Shown: in pieces, positions 17,592-26,312 of the stretch
How positions within the stretch are numbered: position 1 is the first letter of the stretch
How the letters are laid out: each line of letters opens with the position of its first letter
The notes under the pieces: model-generated
What the model saw: the letters and a program-made list of their open reading frames with translations, nothing else
The model's database searches: none
Told to the model about the DNA's origin: nothing
Source: Paracoccaceae bacterium
GTDB lineage: Bacteria > Pseudomonadota > Alphaproteobacteria > Rhodobacterales > Rhodobacteraceae
DNA: 64,000 nt
NCBI GenBank assembly: GCA_022763485.1
Contig: JALEGX010000095.1
Location: forward strand, 40,130 to 104,129
Reading direction: 5' to 3'
Made by a program: the position numbers and the translations under genes

Positions 17592-17599
17592 AGCGGTCC
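17581..17599. other. Convergent hairpin over the CobW stop codon
   Basis: GGACCGC (17581-17587) pairs perfectly with GCGGTCC (17593-17599) around GTAAA, which contains the CobW stop. It sits in the 13-base gap between convergent genes and lacks a T-run, so terminator activity is uncertain. Confidence 0.4.
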
Positions 17600-17604
17600 G
17601 GGCA

Positions 17605-19272
17605 TCAGCGGCGCCCCACCTGACGGCAGATCAGGATCACCGGCAGCAACCCCACCGCAAGAATGACAAGCGACGGCACCGCCGCGCCTTCCAGACGTTC
17701 GTCTGACGCAAGTCGATAGGCCTGCACGGCAAGTGTATCGTAGTTGAACGGCCGCATGATCAGGGTTGCGGGCAGTTCCTTCATCACATCCACGAACACG
17801 ATCAGCATCGCGGTCATCAGGCTGGGCGTCAGGATCGGCAGGTGCACGCGGCGCAGCATCCCCATCGGCGTCTGCCCCAGCGAGCGCGCGGCCGCGTCCA
17901 TATTGGAGTGGACCGTGCTCTGGCCGCCTTCATAAGCCCCCAGCGCAGCAGCCAGAAAACGGACCATATAGGCCCCGACAAGCAGCCAGATCGACCCGGT
18001 CACCAGTAGCCCGGTTCGAACATCGAAGGTGGCCCGCATCCAGGCATCCAGCGCGTTGTCGAACGCGGCAAAGGGCACCATCAAACCCACTGCGATCACC
18101 CCACCCGGAACCGCATAGCCCAGCCGCGCGGAATAGGCGGCAGAGGCCGACAGGCGTCCGGGCCGCAGGCGCAGATAGAAGCCGATGGACACAGCGGCAC
18201 AAACGGTCACCAGAGCCGCAACACCGGCCAGTGTGACAGAGTTCTGCAAGAAGCGGACATAGCGGCGGCTCAGCAGATCCTGCTCGGAGCTCAGCCCCAT
18301 ATTGAACAGGATGATAACCGGCAACAGGAAGCCCAGAAGCACCGGCAGCGCACAGGCCAGCCAGGCAATCACCGCACCACCGCGGCTCAGATCCAGTGGC
18401 GGAACCCGGTTATGCTGCTTGCCCGCCTGATGATACCGCGCCTTGCCGCGGGTGGTGCGTTCCAGAACCGAAAGGGTCAGGGCAAAGCCCAGCAGGCATA
18501 GCGCCAGCTGCGCCGCGCCGACGCGGTCCCCCAGCGAAAACCAGCTGGTGTAGATCCCCGTCGCAAAGGTCTGCACCCCGAAGTAGGACACCGTCCCGAA
18601 ATCGGCGATCGTTTCCATGATCGCCAGCAGCACACCGGTTGCAATCGCCGGGCGCGCCATCGGCAGGCTGACCCGCCAGAACGCCTGCCAGAAGGTGTTT
18701 CCAAGCGCGCGGGCCGCATGGAAAGCGCCCGCGCTTTGTTGCAGAAACGCCGCACGCGCCAGCAGATAAACATACGGGTACAGTACTAGAACCAGCATCA
18801 GCGCGGCGCCGGGCACCGAGCGGATTTCCGGGAACCAGTAATCTCTGGGTCCCCAGCCCGTGACATCGCGCAGGGTCGTCTGCACGATGCCCGGGTGATC
18901 CAGAATGAAGGTGTAGGCATAGGCCAGCACATAGGCCGGAAAGGCCAGGGGCAGCACCAGGACCACCTCCAGAAACCGCACCCCGGGGAAGCGGGTCATG
19001 GTCACCAGCCAGGCGGCGCCGACACCAACCGCAAATGTCCCGACTGCAACCAGGCAGACCAGCACAAAAGTGGTCAGCGTATAGGACGGCAGCACCGTGG
19101 AGATCAGATGGGTCAAGGTGTCCGTGCCGCCAGACAAGGCGGCAAAGAGCACCGCAACCATCGGCAGCAAACACGCCAAAGCCACCAACCAGGACACGGT
19201 GGAAAACACCTTTGATCCGCCTGGTTTGGCACGGCGCTTGCCGGTCTTGGCATGGTGCTGAATCTGGCTCAC
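17605..19272 (-). CDS. fbpB: Ferric-iron (FbpB-type) ABC permease, two-domain
   Basis: A 555-aa inner-membrane protein with about twelve hydrophobic helices and two fused permease halves. EAA-type loops occur in each half (FHAARALGNTFWQAFWRVSLPM near 190 and MDAAARSLGQTPMGMLRRVHLPI near 470). This double-length layout is typical of FbpB/SfuB iron permeases; thiamine ThiP is the main alternative. The binding protein lies 2.2 kb away on the opposite strand, and no FbpC ATPase is in the window. A TGAC-N-GTC-like dyad lies upstream at 19308-19324. Confidence 0.85.
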   Translation of the reverse strand: MSQIQHHAKTGKRRAKPGGSKVFSTVSWLVALACLLPMVAVLFAALSGGTDTLTHLISTVLPSYTLTTFVLVCLVAVGTFAVGVGAAWLVTMTRFPGVRFLEVVLVLPLAFPAYVLAYAYTFILDHPGIVQTTLRDVTGWGPRDYWFPEIRSVPGAALMLVLVLYPYVYLLARAAFLQQSAGAFHAARALGNTFWQAFWRVSLPMARPAIATGVLLAIMETIADFGTVSYFGVQTFATGIYTSWFSLGDRVGAAQLALCLLGFALTLSVLERTTRGKARYHQAGKQHNRVPPLDLSRGGAVIAWLACALPVLLGFLLPVIILFNMGLSSEQDLLSRRYVRFLQNSVTLAGVAALVTVCAAVSIGFYLRLRPGRLSASAAYSARLGYAVPGGVIAVGLMVPFAAFDNALDAWMRATFDVRTGLLVTGSIWLLVGAYMVRFLAAALGAYEGGQSTVHSNMDAAARSLGQTPMGMLRRVHLPILTPSLMTAMLIVFVDVMKELPATLIMRPFNYDTLAVQAYRLASDERLEGAAVPSLVILAVGLLPVILICRQVGRR

Positions 19273-19346
19273 CTGCGATATCCCGTTGTCCTGTGGGCAA
19301 CTCTTAATCGACTATTTTGGTCAGAGACGCCAGACAGAAAGACGCA

Positions 19347-19385
19347 CAAAAAAGCCCCGGCTGCGATCGAACGCGGCCGGGGCTT
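19347..19385 (-). terminator. Intrinsic terminator of the ligase/ABC operon
   Basis: Reading the minus strand, AAGCCCCGG (19385-19377) pairs with CCGGGGCTT (19360-19352), the inner stem extending by five more pairs, and a T-run follows. It lies 24 bases beyond the stop of the phenylacetate-CoA-ligase-like gene and closes the eight-gene operon. Confidence 0.85.
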
Positions 19386-19408
19386 CTGTCTTGACGATCA
19401 GACCAGGC

Positions 19409-20626
19409 TCAGTCGTAGACGCGCTGATCTTCGATCACCAGCCCGTCCTTGGGCAGGCTGCCCGGGGCCACGACCTCGATCGCGCCCTTGAGCTTCAGCA
19501 CTTCGACCACCGACTTGGCATAGCTGGCATCATCGCCGCCGCTTGCCTCGATCTGCACGGTCATGGCGTCCATTTCGCCCTGACGAGACGCGATCACCCG
19601 AGCCTTCAGGATCTCTTCATGCTTCGCCACCAGCGCAGCCACCTGTTCGGGGCGCACAAACATGCCCTTGATCTTGGTGGTCTGGTCCGCACGGCCCATC
19701 CAGCCCTTGATCCGCATGTTGGTCCGGCCACAGGGGCTGTGCCCCGGCATGACAGCAGACAGATCGCCCGTCGCAAAACGCACCAGCGGATAGTCGGGAT
19801 TGAGCGTGGTCACCACAACTTCGCCCACCTCTCCGGGTGCAACAGGATTGCCGGTGCCCGGTGTCACGATTTCGACGATCACATGCTCATCGACAATCAT
19901 GCCTTCCATCGCCGGGCTTTCGTACGCGATGTTGCCCAGATCCGCGGTGGCATAGGATTGCAAACAGGTGATGCCCCGATCGGCATATTCCTGTCGCAGC
20001 GAGGGGAACAGCGCCCCGCCGCCCACGGCTGCTTTGGTGAACTTCAGCGCAACGCCCATGGCATCCGCCTTGTCCAGAATGATCTTCAGGTAGTCCGGCG
20101 TCCCGGCATAGGCCGTCGCACCCACGTCGCGTGCTGCGGAAACCTGAAGCTCGGTCTGGCCGGTTCCAGCCGGCAGGACCGCCGCACCGACAGCGCGCGC
20201 GCCGTTTTCAAAGATCATGCCGGCGGGCGTCAGATGGTAGCCAAAGCAGTTCTGCACCACATCGTCCTGGCCGATACCCGCAGCATGCAGGAAACGACCC
20301 ATGCGCCACCAGTCCTTGTCGGCACCGCCCGGTTCATAGATCGGGCCCGGCGACTGAAAGACATGGGCAAAGCCGGACACCGGTTTGGTGGTGAACCCAC
20401 CAAAGGGCGGGTTCTCGGCCTGGGCCTTGCTCAGCTCCGACTTGCGCAGGACCGGCAGCTTGGCCAGGGCCTCCATCGTGGTCACCGAAGCCGGGTCAAC
20501 ATCATCCAGCAGCCCTGCATAGCCCGGGGCGGCTTTGGCCCGGGCAATCTGTTCAGGCAGTTGGCGGGCCAGGTCGGCCGCGCGCTGATCCGCGGAACGC
20601 GTTTCGAGTGAATCAAAATAGCTCAT
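19409..20626 (-). CDS. Phenylacetate-CoA-ligase-like adenylating enzyme
   Basis: A 405-aa ANL-superfamily enzyme of the PaaK/coenzyme F390 synthetase branch. Features are LPVLRKSELSKAQ near residue 60, a ligand-loop region (FQSPGPIYEPGG), GATAYAGTPDYLK, SYATADLG in the adenylate pocket, and YPLVRFATGDLSAV with GRADQTTKIKGMFV near the C-terminal hinge. It should activate an aromatic or related carboxylate with ATP and CoA. It is the last gene of a Liv-type ABC operon, 13 bases after LivF. The substrate is not determined. Confidence 0.8.
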   Translation of the reverse strand: MSYFDSLETRSADQRAADLARQLPEQIARAKAAPGYAGLLDDVDPASVTTMEALAKLPVLRKSELSKAQAENPPFGGFTTKPVSGFAHVFQSPGPIYEPGGADKDWWRMGRFLHAAGIGQDDVVQNCFGYHLTPAGMIFENGARAVGAAVLPAGTGQTELQVSAARDVGATAYAGTPDYLKIILDKADAMGVALKFTKAAVGGGALFPSLRQEYADRGITCLQSYATADLGNIAYESPAMEGMIVDEHVIVEIVTPGTGNPVAPGEVGEVVVTTLNPDYPLVRFATGDLSAVMPGHSPCGRTNMRIKGWMGRADQTTKIKGMFVRPEQVAALVAKHEEILKARVIASRQGEMDAMTVQIEASGGDDASYAKSVVEVLKLKGAIEVVAPGSLPKDGLVIEDQRVYD

Positions 20627-20639
20627 TGCGCGTTTCCTA

Positions 20640-21476
20640 TTAGCTCAGCCACCGCTTGCGGCGACGATAGGACCGCACATCGCGGAACGACTTTCGCCCC
20701 TCCTCGGACATACCAAGATAGAACTCCTTGACGTCCGGGTTCTCACGCAATTCGGCCGCGGGGCCGTCCATCACGATGCGACCGGATTCCAGGATGTATC
20801 CATAGTGGGCATAGCGCAGCGCAACGTTTGTGTTCTGCTCCGCCAGCAGGAATGTCACGCCTTCATTTTCGTTGATCGATTTCACGATCTCAAAGATCTG
20901 TTCAACCAGCTGCGGTGCCAGACCCATGGACGGTTCGTCCAGAAGGATGGTTTCGGGGCGGCTCATCAGGGCGCGACCCATGGCCACCATCTGCTGCTCA
21001 CCACCCGAGGTGTAGCCAGCCTGCGATTTGCGGCGCTCTTTCAGACGCGGGAAATAGGAATACACCATTTCAAGGTCCTGTTGAATATTCGCCCCACCGT
21101 CCGAGCGGGTATATGCGCCGGTCAGAAGGTTCTCTTCGACGGTCAGGTGCTCGAAACAGTGACGGCCTTCCATCACCTGGATCACACCCTGGCGTACCAG
21201 ATCCGCCGGGTCCAGTTCGTGCACATCCTTGCCGCGGTAGCGAACGGATCCTTTCGTCACCTCGCCACGTTCGGAGTGCAGCAGGTTGGAAATGGCTTTC
21301 AGCGTTGTCGTTTTGCCTGCGCCGTTCCCCCCCAGCAGGGCGGTGATACCACCTTTGGGAACATTGAGGCTGACGCCTTTCAGCACGAGGATCACGTGAT
21401 TGTAGATCACCTCGATGTTGTTGACCTCAAGCAGCGTCTCGGCCTGAACGTCTGTTGTGTTTGCTGCATCCAGCAT
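20640..21476 (-). CDS. Liv-type ABC transporter ATP-binding protein (LivF-like)
   Basis: A 278-aa ATPase of the branched-chain amino-acid transporter class, with Walker A GGNGAGKTTTLKA, signature SGGEQQMVAMGRALM, Walker B ILLDEPSMGL and a C-terminal extension (REGRKSFRDVRSYRRRKRWLS-like) longer than in classical LivF. It lies between the binding-protein gene and a CoA ligase, which suggests import of an acid rather than leucine. Two strong hairpins separate it from the upstream binding-protein gene. Confidence 0.85.
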   Translation of the reverse strand: MLDAANTTDVQAETLLEVNNIEVIYNHVILVLKGVSLNVPKGGITALLGGNGAGKTTTLKAISNLLHSERGEVTKGSVRYRGKDVHELDPADLVRQGVIQVMEGRHCFEHLTVEENLLTGAYTRSDGGANIQQDLEMVYSYFPRLKERRKSQAGYTSGGEQQMVAMGRALMSRPETILLDEPSMGLAPQLVEQIFEIVKSINENEGVTFLLAEQNTNVALRYAHYGYILESGRIVMDGPAAELRENPDVKEFYLGMSEEGRKSFRDVRSYRRRKRWLS

Positions 21477-21527
21477 CAGAGCTTGTCCTCATGCCTGTCC
21501 CGTTTCGCGTTCGGGACCTTTCGAGTG

Positions 21528-21589
21528 CGGAACGGCAGGAAGCCGCCGTTCCGTGAAATTGCGTGGTCCCCGGTTCATGTCCGGGGACC
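21528..21589 (-). other. Tandem hairpins between the binding-protein and LivF-like genes
   Basis: Two perfect 9-bp stems: GGTCCCCGG (21565) with CCGGGGACC (21581), and CGGAACGGC (21528) with GCCGTTCCG (21545). Neither has a T-run. Hairpins just 3' of a binding-protein gene commonly stabilise its mRNA or lower downstream expression. Confidence 0.6.
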
Positions 21590-21596
21590 GGAGAGC

Positions 21597-22880
21597 TTAT
21601 TTGCAGCTCGGCGCGATGTTGTTTTCGGAAGCATATGCGCCCGAATCTTCCGCGATCAGCTGGCCGATCACTTCACCGTCGGTCGGTTTGAAGTCCGAGA
21701 TCAGCGACCAGGTTTTGCTGGACGCATCCCACTGGGTCACACCAACCAGGCCGGGGCCACCGTGGTTTTCGCAGGAGACGTTGAAGCTCGGGCCGAAGTT
21801 GGGCATGCCCAGGGCGGACATCTTGGCTTCGTCGATGACCAGGGCTTCCATACCGTCACGCATCATCGCCGGGGTGATGTCTGCGGTGCCGTGGATTTCC
21901 TGAGCGGTCTTCGCGGCTTCGGCAGCCAGCATCGCTGCGTACATGCCGCGGTTATACAGAACGTTACCGATCTGGTCGCCGGCACCTGCTGCCAGACCCT
22001 TGTCGACAACGTGCTTCTGGATGTCGTCAAAGACCGGGAAGTCACGACCAACGTTGTGGAAGGTTACGGCCTTGTAGCCATTCGCCTTGTCGCCTGCCGA
22101 CAGAACGTCATGCTCTGCACCGGACCACCAGACGCCGATGAAGTTTTCCATCGGGTAACGGATGTTTGCCGCTTCCTGGATGGCAACCTGGTTCATAACG
22201 CCCCAGCCCCACATCACGACGTAGTCCGGACGGTCACGACGGATCTGCAGCCACTGCGACTTCTGCTCCTGACCCGGGTGGTCAACCGGCAGAGCGACCA
22301 GCTCGAAACCGTGCTTCTTGGACAGCTCTTCCAGGGTGCGGATCGGCTCTTTGCCGTATGCAGAGTTGTGGTAGACCAGCGAGATTTTCTTGCCTTTGAT
22401 GTCGCCACCGTTGGCTTCCAGCAGGTAGTTCACAACGCCCGATGCGCCATCCCAGTAGTTTGCGGGATAGTTGAAGACGTGGCTGAACACTTCGCCGTTC
22501 TTGGCGGAGGTACGGCCGTAGCCCATGGTGTGCAGCGGGATGTTGTCCGCGGTCACTTTGGGGATCAGCTGATAGGTGATACCGGTCGACAGCGGTTGAT
22601 AGATCAGCGCGCCTTCACCCTTGGTCGACTCGTAGCATTCCACACCTTTTTCGGTGTTGTAGCCGGTTTCGCACTCCAGCAGACGGGTTTTGACACCGCC
22701 GATACCACCGTCACGCTCGTTCAGCAGCGTGAAGTAGTCCGCGTAACCGTCAGCAAACGGGATACCGCCCGCGGCATAAGGGCCGGTACGATAGCTGAGC
22801 GACGGGAACACCAGGTCTGCCATCGCCGGCCCTGCGGCCATCACGGCGCCCAGCGCCAGGGTCATCAGTTTCGATTTCAT
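21597..22880 (-). CDS. Liv-type ABC transporter substrate-binding protein
   Basis: A 427-aa periplasmic type-I binding protein (LivJ/LivK fold). The signal peptide (residues 1-21, ending AMA) is followed by FPSLSYRTGPYAAGGIPFADG. The fold has many Trp and Tyr residues (YVVMWGWGVMNQV, WWSGAEHDV), compatible with an aromatic or aliphatic acid ligand. It is larger than leucine-binding proteins (about 370 aa). The gene is flanked on both sides by hairpins, as for a highly expressed binding-protein gene. Confidence 0.87.
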   Translation of the reverse strand: MKSKLMTLALGAVMAAGPAMADLVFPSLSYRTGPYAAGGIPFADGYADYFTLLNERDGGIGGVKTRLLECETGYNTEKGVECYESTKGEGALIYQPLSTGITYQLIPKVTADNIPLHTMGYGRTSAKNGEVFSHVFNYPANYWDGASGVVNYLLEANGGDIKGKKISLVYHNSAYGKEPIRTLEELSKKHGFELVALPVDHPGQEQKSQWLQIRRDRPDYVVMWGWGVMNQVAIQEAANIRYPMENFIGVWWSGAEHDVLSAGDKANGYKAVTFHNVGRDFPVFDDIQKHVVDKGLAAGAGDQIGNVLYNRGMYAAMLAAEAAKTAQEIHGTADITPAMMRDGMEALVIDEAKMSALGMPNFGPSFNVSCENHGGPGLVGVTQWDASSKTWSLISDFKPTDGEVIGQLIAEDSGAYASENNIAPSCK

Positions 22881-22922
22881 CGGCTTAGTTCCTCCCTTGG
22901 TATATCCGATGGTGGTGATGCT

Positions 22923-22940
22923 GCGGGGGTGTCCCCCCGC
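22923..22940 (-). other. Hairpin between the LivM-like and binding-protein genes
   Basis: GCGGGGG (22923-22929) pairs with CCCCCGC (22934-22940) around a 4-base loop. There is no T-run. It sits in the 82-base gap upstream of the binding-protein gene and would protect or partly punctuate the operon transcript. Confidence 0.5.
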
Positions 22941-22962
22941 ATATCGTTTCGGCGCGTCCCGC

Positions 22963-24039
22963 TTAGTGCGGGAAGGGCCAGAGTCTCAGTTTTTCCTTGG
23001 CGACGCGCCACAGCTGCGCCAGACCGTGCGGTTCCACGATCAGGAAGAAGACGATCAGAGCGCCCACGATCACCAGCTGGAAGTGGGCCACGATGTCAGT
23101 CGGCCAGCCCAGGACATCCACGCCCAGAACTTTCAGAACCACCGGCAGCAGCACCAGGAATGCAGCGCCTGCGAAGGATCCGAAGATCGAGCCCAGACCA
23201 CCGATGATGACCATGAACAGCACCAGGAACGACTTGGTGATCCCGAAGGCCTCGCCCACTTCGACAGCACCCAGGTAGACAGCGAAGAACAGCGCGCCGG
23301 AGATCCCGATGAAGAAGCCCGAGACGGCAAAGGCGGTCAGTTTCGCTTTCAGCGGGTTCACCCCGATGATTTCGGCCGCGATGTCCATGTCACGGATGGC
23401 CATCCAGGTCCGGCCGATGGTGCCGCGGGTCAGGTTCCGTGCGACCAGCGCACAGAACGTCAGGAAGATCAGGCAGAAGGTGTAGGTCGCCCAGGCCGAC
23501 GCGTTGGGGCCGGTCACGATGATGCCAAAGACGTCCCGCTCAGGCGCGTTGATCTGACCAGAGGCCGAGTAGTTGTAGAACCACGGCACCCGGTTGAAGA
23601 GCCAGACCAGGAAGAATTGCGCCGCCAGCGTTGCAACAGCCAGATAAAAGCCTTTGATCCGGAGCGACGGCAGGCCGAAGGCCACACATACGATCGCTGT
23701 AATGCCCCCGGACAAAAGCACGTGGACGATCATCGACACCTCAGGGAAGGCCGTCATCAGCTTGTAGCAGGCATAGGCGCCCACCGCCATGAACCCACCG
23801 GTCCCGAGCGAAACCTGACCGCAGTAGCCGACCAGGATGTTCAGGCCGATCGCCGCAATGGCGTAGATCAGGAACGGCAGCAGGATCGCATTTGCCCAGT
23901 AGTCATTGATCACGAACGGGATGACCAGGAAGGCAAAGGCCATGACAGCATAGTAGCGGTACCGGTCGAACTTGATCGGGAACGTCTGACTGTCCTGCTG
24001 ATAGGAGACTTTGAAGTCCCCGGCTTCACGATAGAACAT
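22963..24039 (-). CDS. Liv-type ABC transporter permease (LivM-like)
   Basis: A 358-aa inner-membrane permease with about nine or ten hydrophobic helices. The class motifs are LNILVGYCGQVSLGTGGFMAVGAYA near residue 70 and ENPLKAK-type loop DIAAEIIGVNPLKAKLTAFAVSGFFIG near 240. It pairs with the LivH-like permease encoded two genes upstream. A small membrane protein gene, absent from classical liv operons, lies directly before it (3-base gap). Confidence 0.87.
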   Translation of the reverse strand: MFYREAGDFKVSYQQDSQTFPIKFDRYRYYAVMAFAFLVIPFVINDYWANAILLPFLIYAIAAIGLNILVGYCGQVSLGTGGFMAVGAYACYKLMTAFPEVSMIVHVLLSGGITAIVCVAFGLPSLRIKGFYLAVATLAAQFFLVWLFNRVPWFYNYSASGQINAPERDVFGIIVTGPNASAWATYTFCLIFLTFCALVARNLTRGTIGRTWMAIRDMDIAAEIIGVNPLKAKLTAFAVSGFFIGISGALFFAVYLGAVEVGEAFGITKSFLVLFMVIIGGLGSIFGSFAGAAFLVLLPVVLKVLGVDVLGWPTDIVAHFQLVIVGALIVFFLIVEPHGLAQLWRVAKEKLRLWPFPH

Positions 24040-24042
24040 TGT

Positions 24043-24300
24043 TTAGATGCTCCCTTCTGCGTGCGCACGGTTTCTGGCCGCGGCGTCGAGTTGATTTGTC
24101 TTCTTCGCGTAGCCGCTGCTCTCGGTGAGGCGCACCAGGCGAAGATAAGCGATTATTCCGGTGAAGAGCCCGGCCGCTGCCAGGATGCACGCCGTGACAA
24201 GCTGCGAACTCGTCAGGCCTTCGGCGCTGAGGGCAAGGTATCCGAACGCCCAGAACCCGGACCACGCGATAACATTCACGATGGCGACGATCTGTTTCAT
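24043..24300 (-). CDS. Small two-helix membrane protein in the ABC operon
   Basis: An 85-aa protein with two hydrophobic helices (about residues 2-23 and 30-51) and a charged C-terminal tail (RLVRLTESSGYAKKTNQLDAAARNRAHAEG-like). I do not recognise the family. The ATG at 24300 is preceded by an excellent GGAGGAG site, which rules out the longer frame. Placed between the two permease genes and 3 bases from LivM, it may be an accessory or stabilising subunit of the importer; that is inference. Confidence 0.7.
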   Translation of the reverse strand: MKQIVAIVNVIAWSGFWAFGYLALSAEGLTSSQLVTACILAAAGLFTGIIAYLRLVRLTESSGYAKKTNQLDAAARNRAHAEGSI

Positions 24301-24335
24301 CTGGCAGCTCCTCCTCAGCATGCGGGCTCTTTGTC

Positions 24336-24371
24336 CGGAACGGCCCACCCCTCCCCGAGCGGGCCATTCCG
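24336..24371 (-). other. Hairpin between the LivH-like and small membrane protein genes
   Basis: CGGAA-C-GGCCC (24336-24346) pairs with GGGCC-A-TTCCG (24361-24371), ten pairs with one mismatch and a C-rich loop. It lies 11 bases beyond the LivH stop. Confidence 0.5.
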
Positions 24372-24381
24372 CGATCTGAAA

Positions 24382-25368
24382 TCAGACCCTTTCGATGATT
24401 TTTTCTCCGAACAGTCCCTGCGGACGGAACACCAGGAACAGCAGCGCCAGCACATAGGCGAACCAGTTCTCGGTCGCACCGCCGACCATCGGGCCGATGG
24501 CGAATTCGAACAGTTTCTCACCCACACCGATGATCAGGCCGCCCACGATGGCGCCGGGGATGGAGGTGAACCCGCCCAGCATCAGAACCGGCAGCGCTTT
24601 CAGCGCGATCAGCGAGAGCGAGAACTGAACACCCGATTTGGTGCCCCACATGATCCCGGCAACCAGAGCCACGAACCCCGCAACCGACCAGACAAGAACC
24701 CAGATGAAGTTCAGCGAGATACCCACCGACAGCGCGGCCTGGTGATCGTCCGCCACGGCGCGCATGGCGCGGCCCTGCTTGGTGTACTGGCTGAAGATGA
24801 CCAGGCTGGCCACCAGCAGCGCCGCAATCACGGTGGCGACGATGTCCAGGTTGTCGATGAAGAAGCCATACCCGAAGATGTTGAAGGTCGTTTCATCGAT
24901 CAGCAGGTTGATGCCCTGCGGCAGACCGACGTCCAGCTTCTTGATCTCGGATCCCCACATCAGGTCGGACACGCCTTCCAGGAAGTAGGCCAGACCGATG
25001 GTTGCCATGAACAGGATGATCGGTTCCTGACCAACCAGGTGCCGCATCACGAACTGCTGCACCATCCACGCAAAGAGGACCATCACCGCGACGGTCAGGA
25101 TGATCCCGACGATGCCGGGCAAATGCCAGCCAAAGTGGTGAATCTCGGTTCCCAGAATGGCGTTGATCAGATGGCTGAACGGCACCTGGCCATTCATGAT
25201 CCCCACCAGGGTCATCGCAGCGAACAGCGCCATGACGCCCTGGGCGTAGTTGAAAATTCCGGACGCTTTGTAGATCAGCACGAAGCCCAGCGCCACCAGC
25301 GCATAGAGCACCCCGGCCATCAGGCCGTTCAGGGTGACCTCCATCGCAAATACGAGTTGTTCAGGCAT
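24382..25368 (-). CDS. Liv-type ABC transporter permease (LivH-like)
   Basis: A 328-aa inner-membrane permease with about eight hydrophobic helices. The N-terminal class motif is LNGLMAGVLYALVALGFVLIYKASGIFNYAQGVMALF; the coupling loop reads TKQGRAMRAVADDHQAALSVGI near residue 200. It is longer than E. coli LivH (308 aa) and has extra loop sequence. It sits 29 bases after the LivG-like gene, in one operon with the other transporter subunits. Confidence 0.87.
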   Translation of the reverse strand: MPEQLVFAMEVTLNGLMAGVLYALVALGFVLIYKASGIFNYAQGVMALFAAMTLVGIMNGQVPFSHLINAILGTEIHHFGWHLPGIVGIILTVAVMVLFAWMVQQFVMRHLVGQEPIILFMATIGLAYFLEGVSDLMWGSEIKKLDVGLPQGINLLIDETTFNIFGYGFFIDNLDIVATVIAALLVASLVIFSQYTKQGRAMRAVADDHQAALSVGISLNFIWVLVWSVAGFVALVAGIMWGTKSGVQFSLSLIALKALPVLMLGGFTSIPGAIVGGLIIGVGEKLFEFAIGPMVGGATENWFAYVLALLFLVFRPQGLFGEKIIERV

Positions 25369-25397
25369 GTCTGCCGCTCCTCCCTACCCTTGGGCGA

Positions 25398-26216
25398 TCA
25401 GTCATGCGAAACGCCGAGATAGGCGTCGATGACTTCCTGGTTGTTGCGCACCTCGTCCGGCGTGCCGTCCCCGATTTTCTTGCCGTAATCCATCACGACC
25501 ACGCGGTCGCTCAGGTCCATCACCACGCCCATGTCGTGCTCGATCAGGGCAATGGTGGTGCCGAATTCGTCGTTCACATCCAGGATGAAGCGGCACATGT
25601 CCTCTTTTTCCTCGACGTTCATCCCTGCCATCGGTTCATCCAGCAGCAGCAGCTTGGGTTCCGCCGCCAGCGCCCGGGCCAGTTCCACCCGTTTCTTCAG
25701 ACCGTAGGGCAGACGCGCCACCGGGGTCTTGCGAATGTGCTGGATTTCCAGGAAGTCGATGACCTTTTCCACGATTTCCCGGTTCTGAGTCTCTTCGGCT
25801 TCCGCCTTGCCACGCCAGAGCGCCTGCTGGAACAGGTTGCTCTTCATGTAGTTCAGACGACCGGTCATCACGTTGTCCAGAACGCTCATGCCGTCGAACA
25901 GGGCGATGTTCTGGAAGGTCCGTGCGATCCCCTGCTGCGCGATCTCATATGGGCGCATCGGCGGGCGCTTCTTACCGTGAAAGATCACCTCGCCTTCCTG
26001 CGGAACATAGAACCCTGAAATCACGTTCAGCATCGACGACTTGCCAGCCCCGTTTGGGCCGATGATCGCGCGGATCTCGCCTTCGCGGATGTCGAACGAA
26101 ATCTCCTTGATCGCCACCACGCCGCCAAACCGCAGGGTGATGTTCTTCATTTCCATCACCACGCCGCCGATCTTGCGACCGTCCGCGGTGACATATCCTT
26201 CAGATGCATCCAGCAT
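25398..26216 (-). CDS. Liv-type ABC transporter ATP-binding protein (LivG-like)
   Basis: A 272-aa ATPase with Walker A GPNGAGKSSML, Walker B LLLLDEPMAGMN, switch IEHDM, and the LivG-specific insertion ALWRGKAEAEETQNREIVEKVIDFLEI. The signature is LPYGLKKRVELARALA, a natural LivG variant of LSGGQ. A 20-residue N-terminal lead-in precedes the core; a start at the internal Met (MEMKNITLRFGG) cannot be excluded. It lies 96 bases after the acyl-CoA synthetase gene. Confidence 0.87.
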   Translation of the reverse strand: MLDASEGYVTADGRKIGGVVMEMKNITLRFGGVVAIKEISFDIREGEIRAIIGPNGAGKSSMLNVISGFYVPQEGEVIFHGKKRPPMRPYEIAQQGIARTFQNIALFDGMSVLDNVMTGRLNYMKSNLFQQALWRGKAEAEETQNREIVEKVIDFLEIQHIRKTPVARLPYGLKKRVELARALAAEPKLLLLDEPMAGMNVEEKEDMCRFILDVNDEFGTTIALIEHDMGVVMDLSDRVVVMDYGKKIGDGTPDEVRNNQEVIDAYLGVSHD

Positions 26217-26312
26217 CGAATTCTCCCTTGTTAGATCGGTTGACCCACGCGTGCCTCAAGGGACGGTGGGCGGGGCGACGCCCGAAACGGGCGAGCGTCG
26301 TCCGACCGTTCC

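Noticed and set aside
21597..26216. Plain leucine/isoleucine/valine importer
   Set aside because: The subunits are Liv-type, but two flanking CoA ligases, an oversized binding protein and an extra membrane protein argue for an acid substrate, so I did not assign liv symbols.
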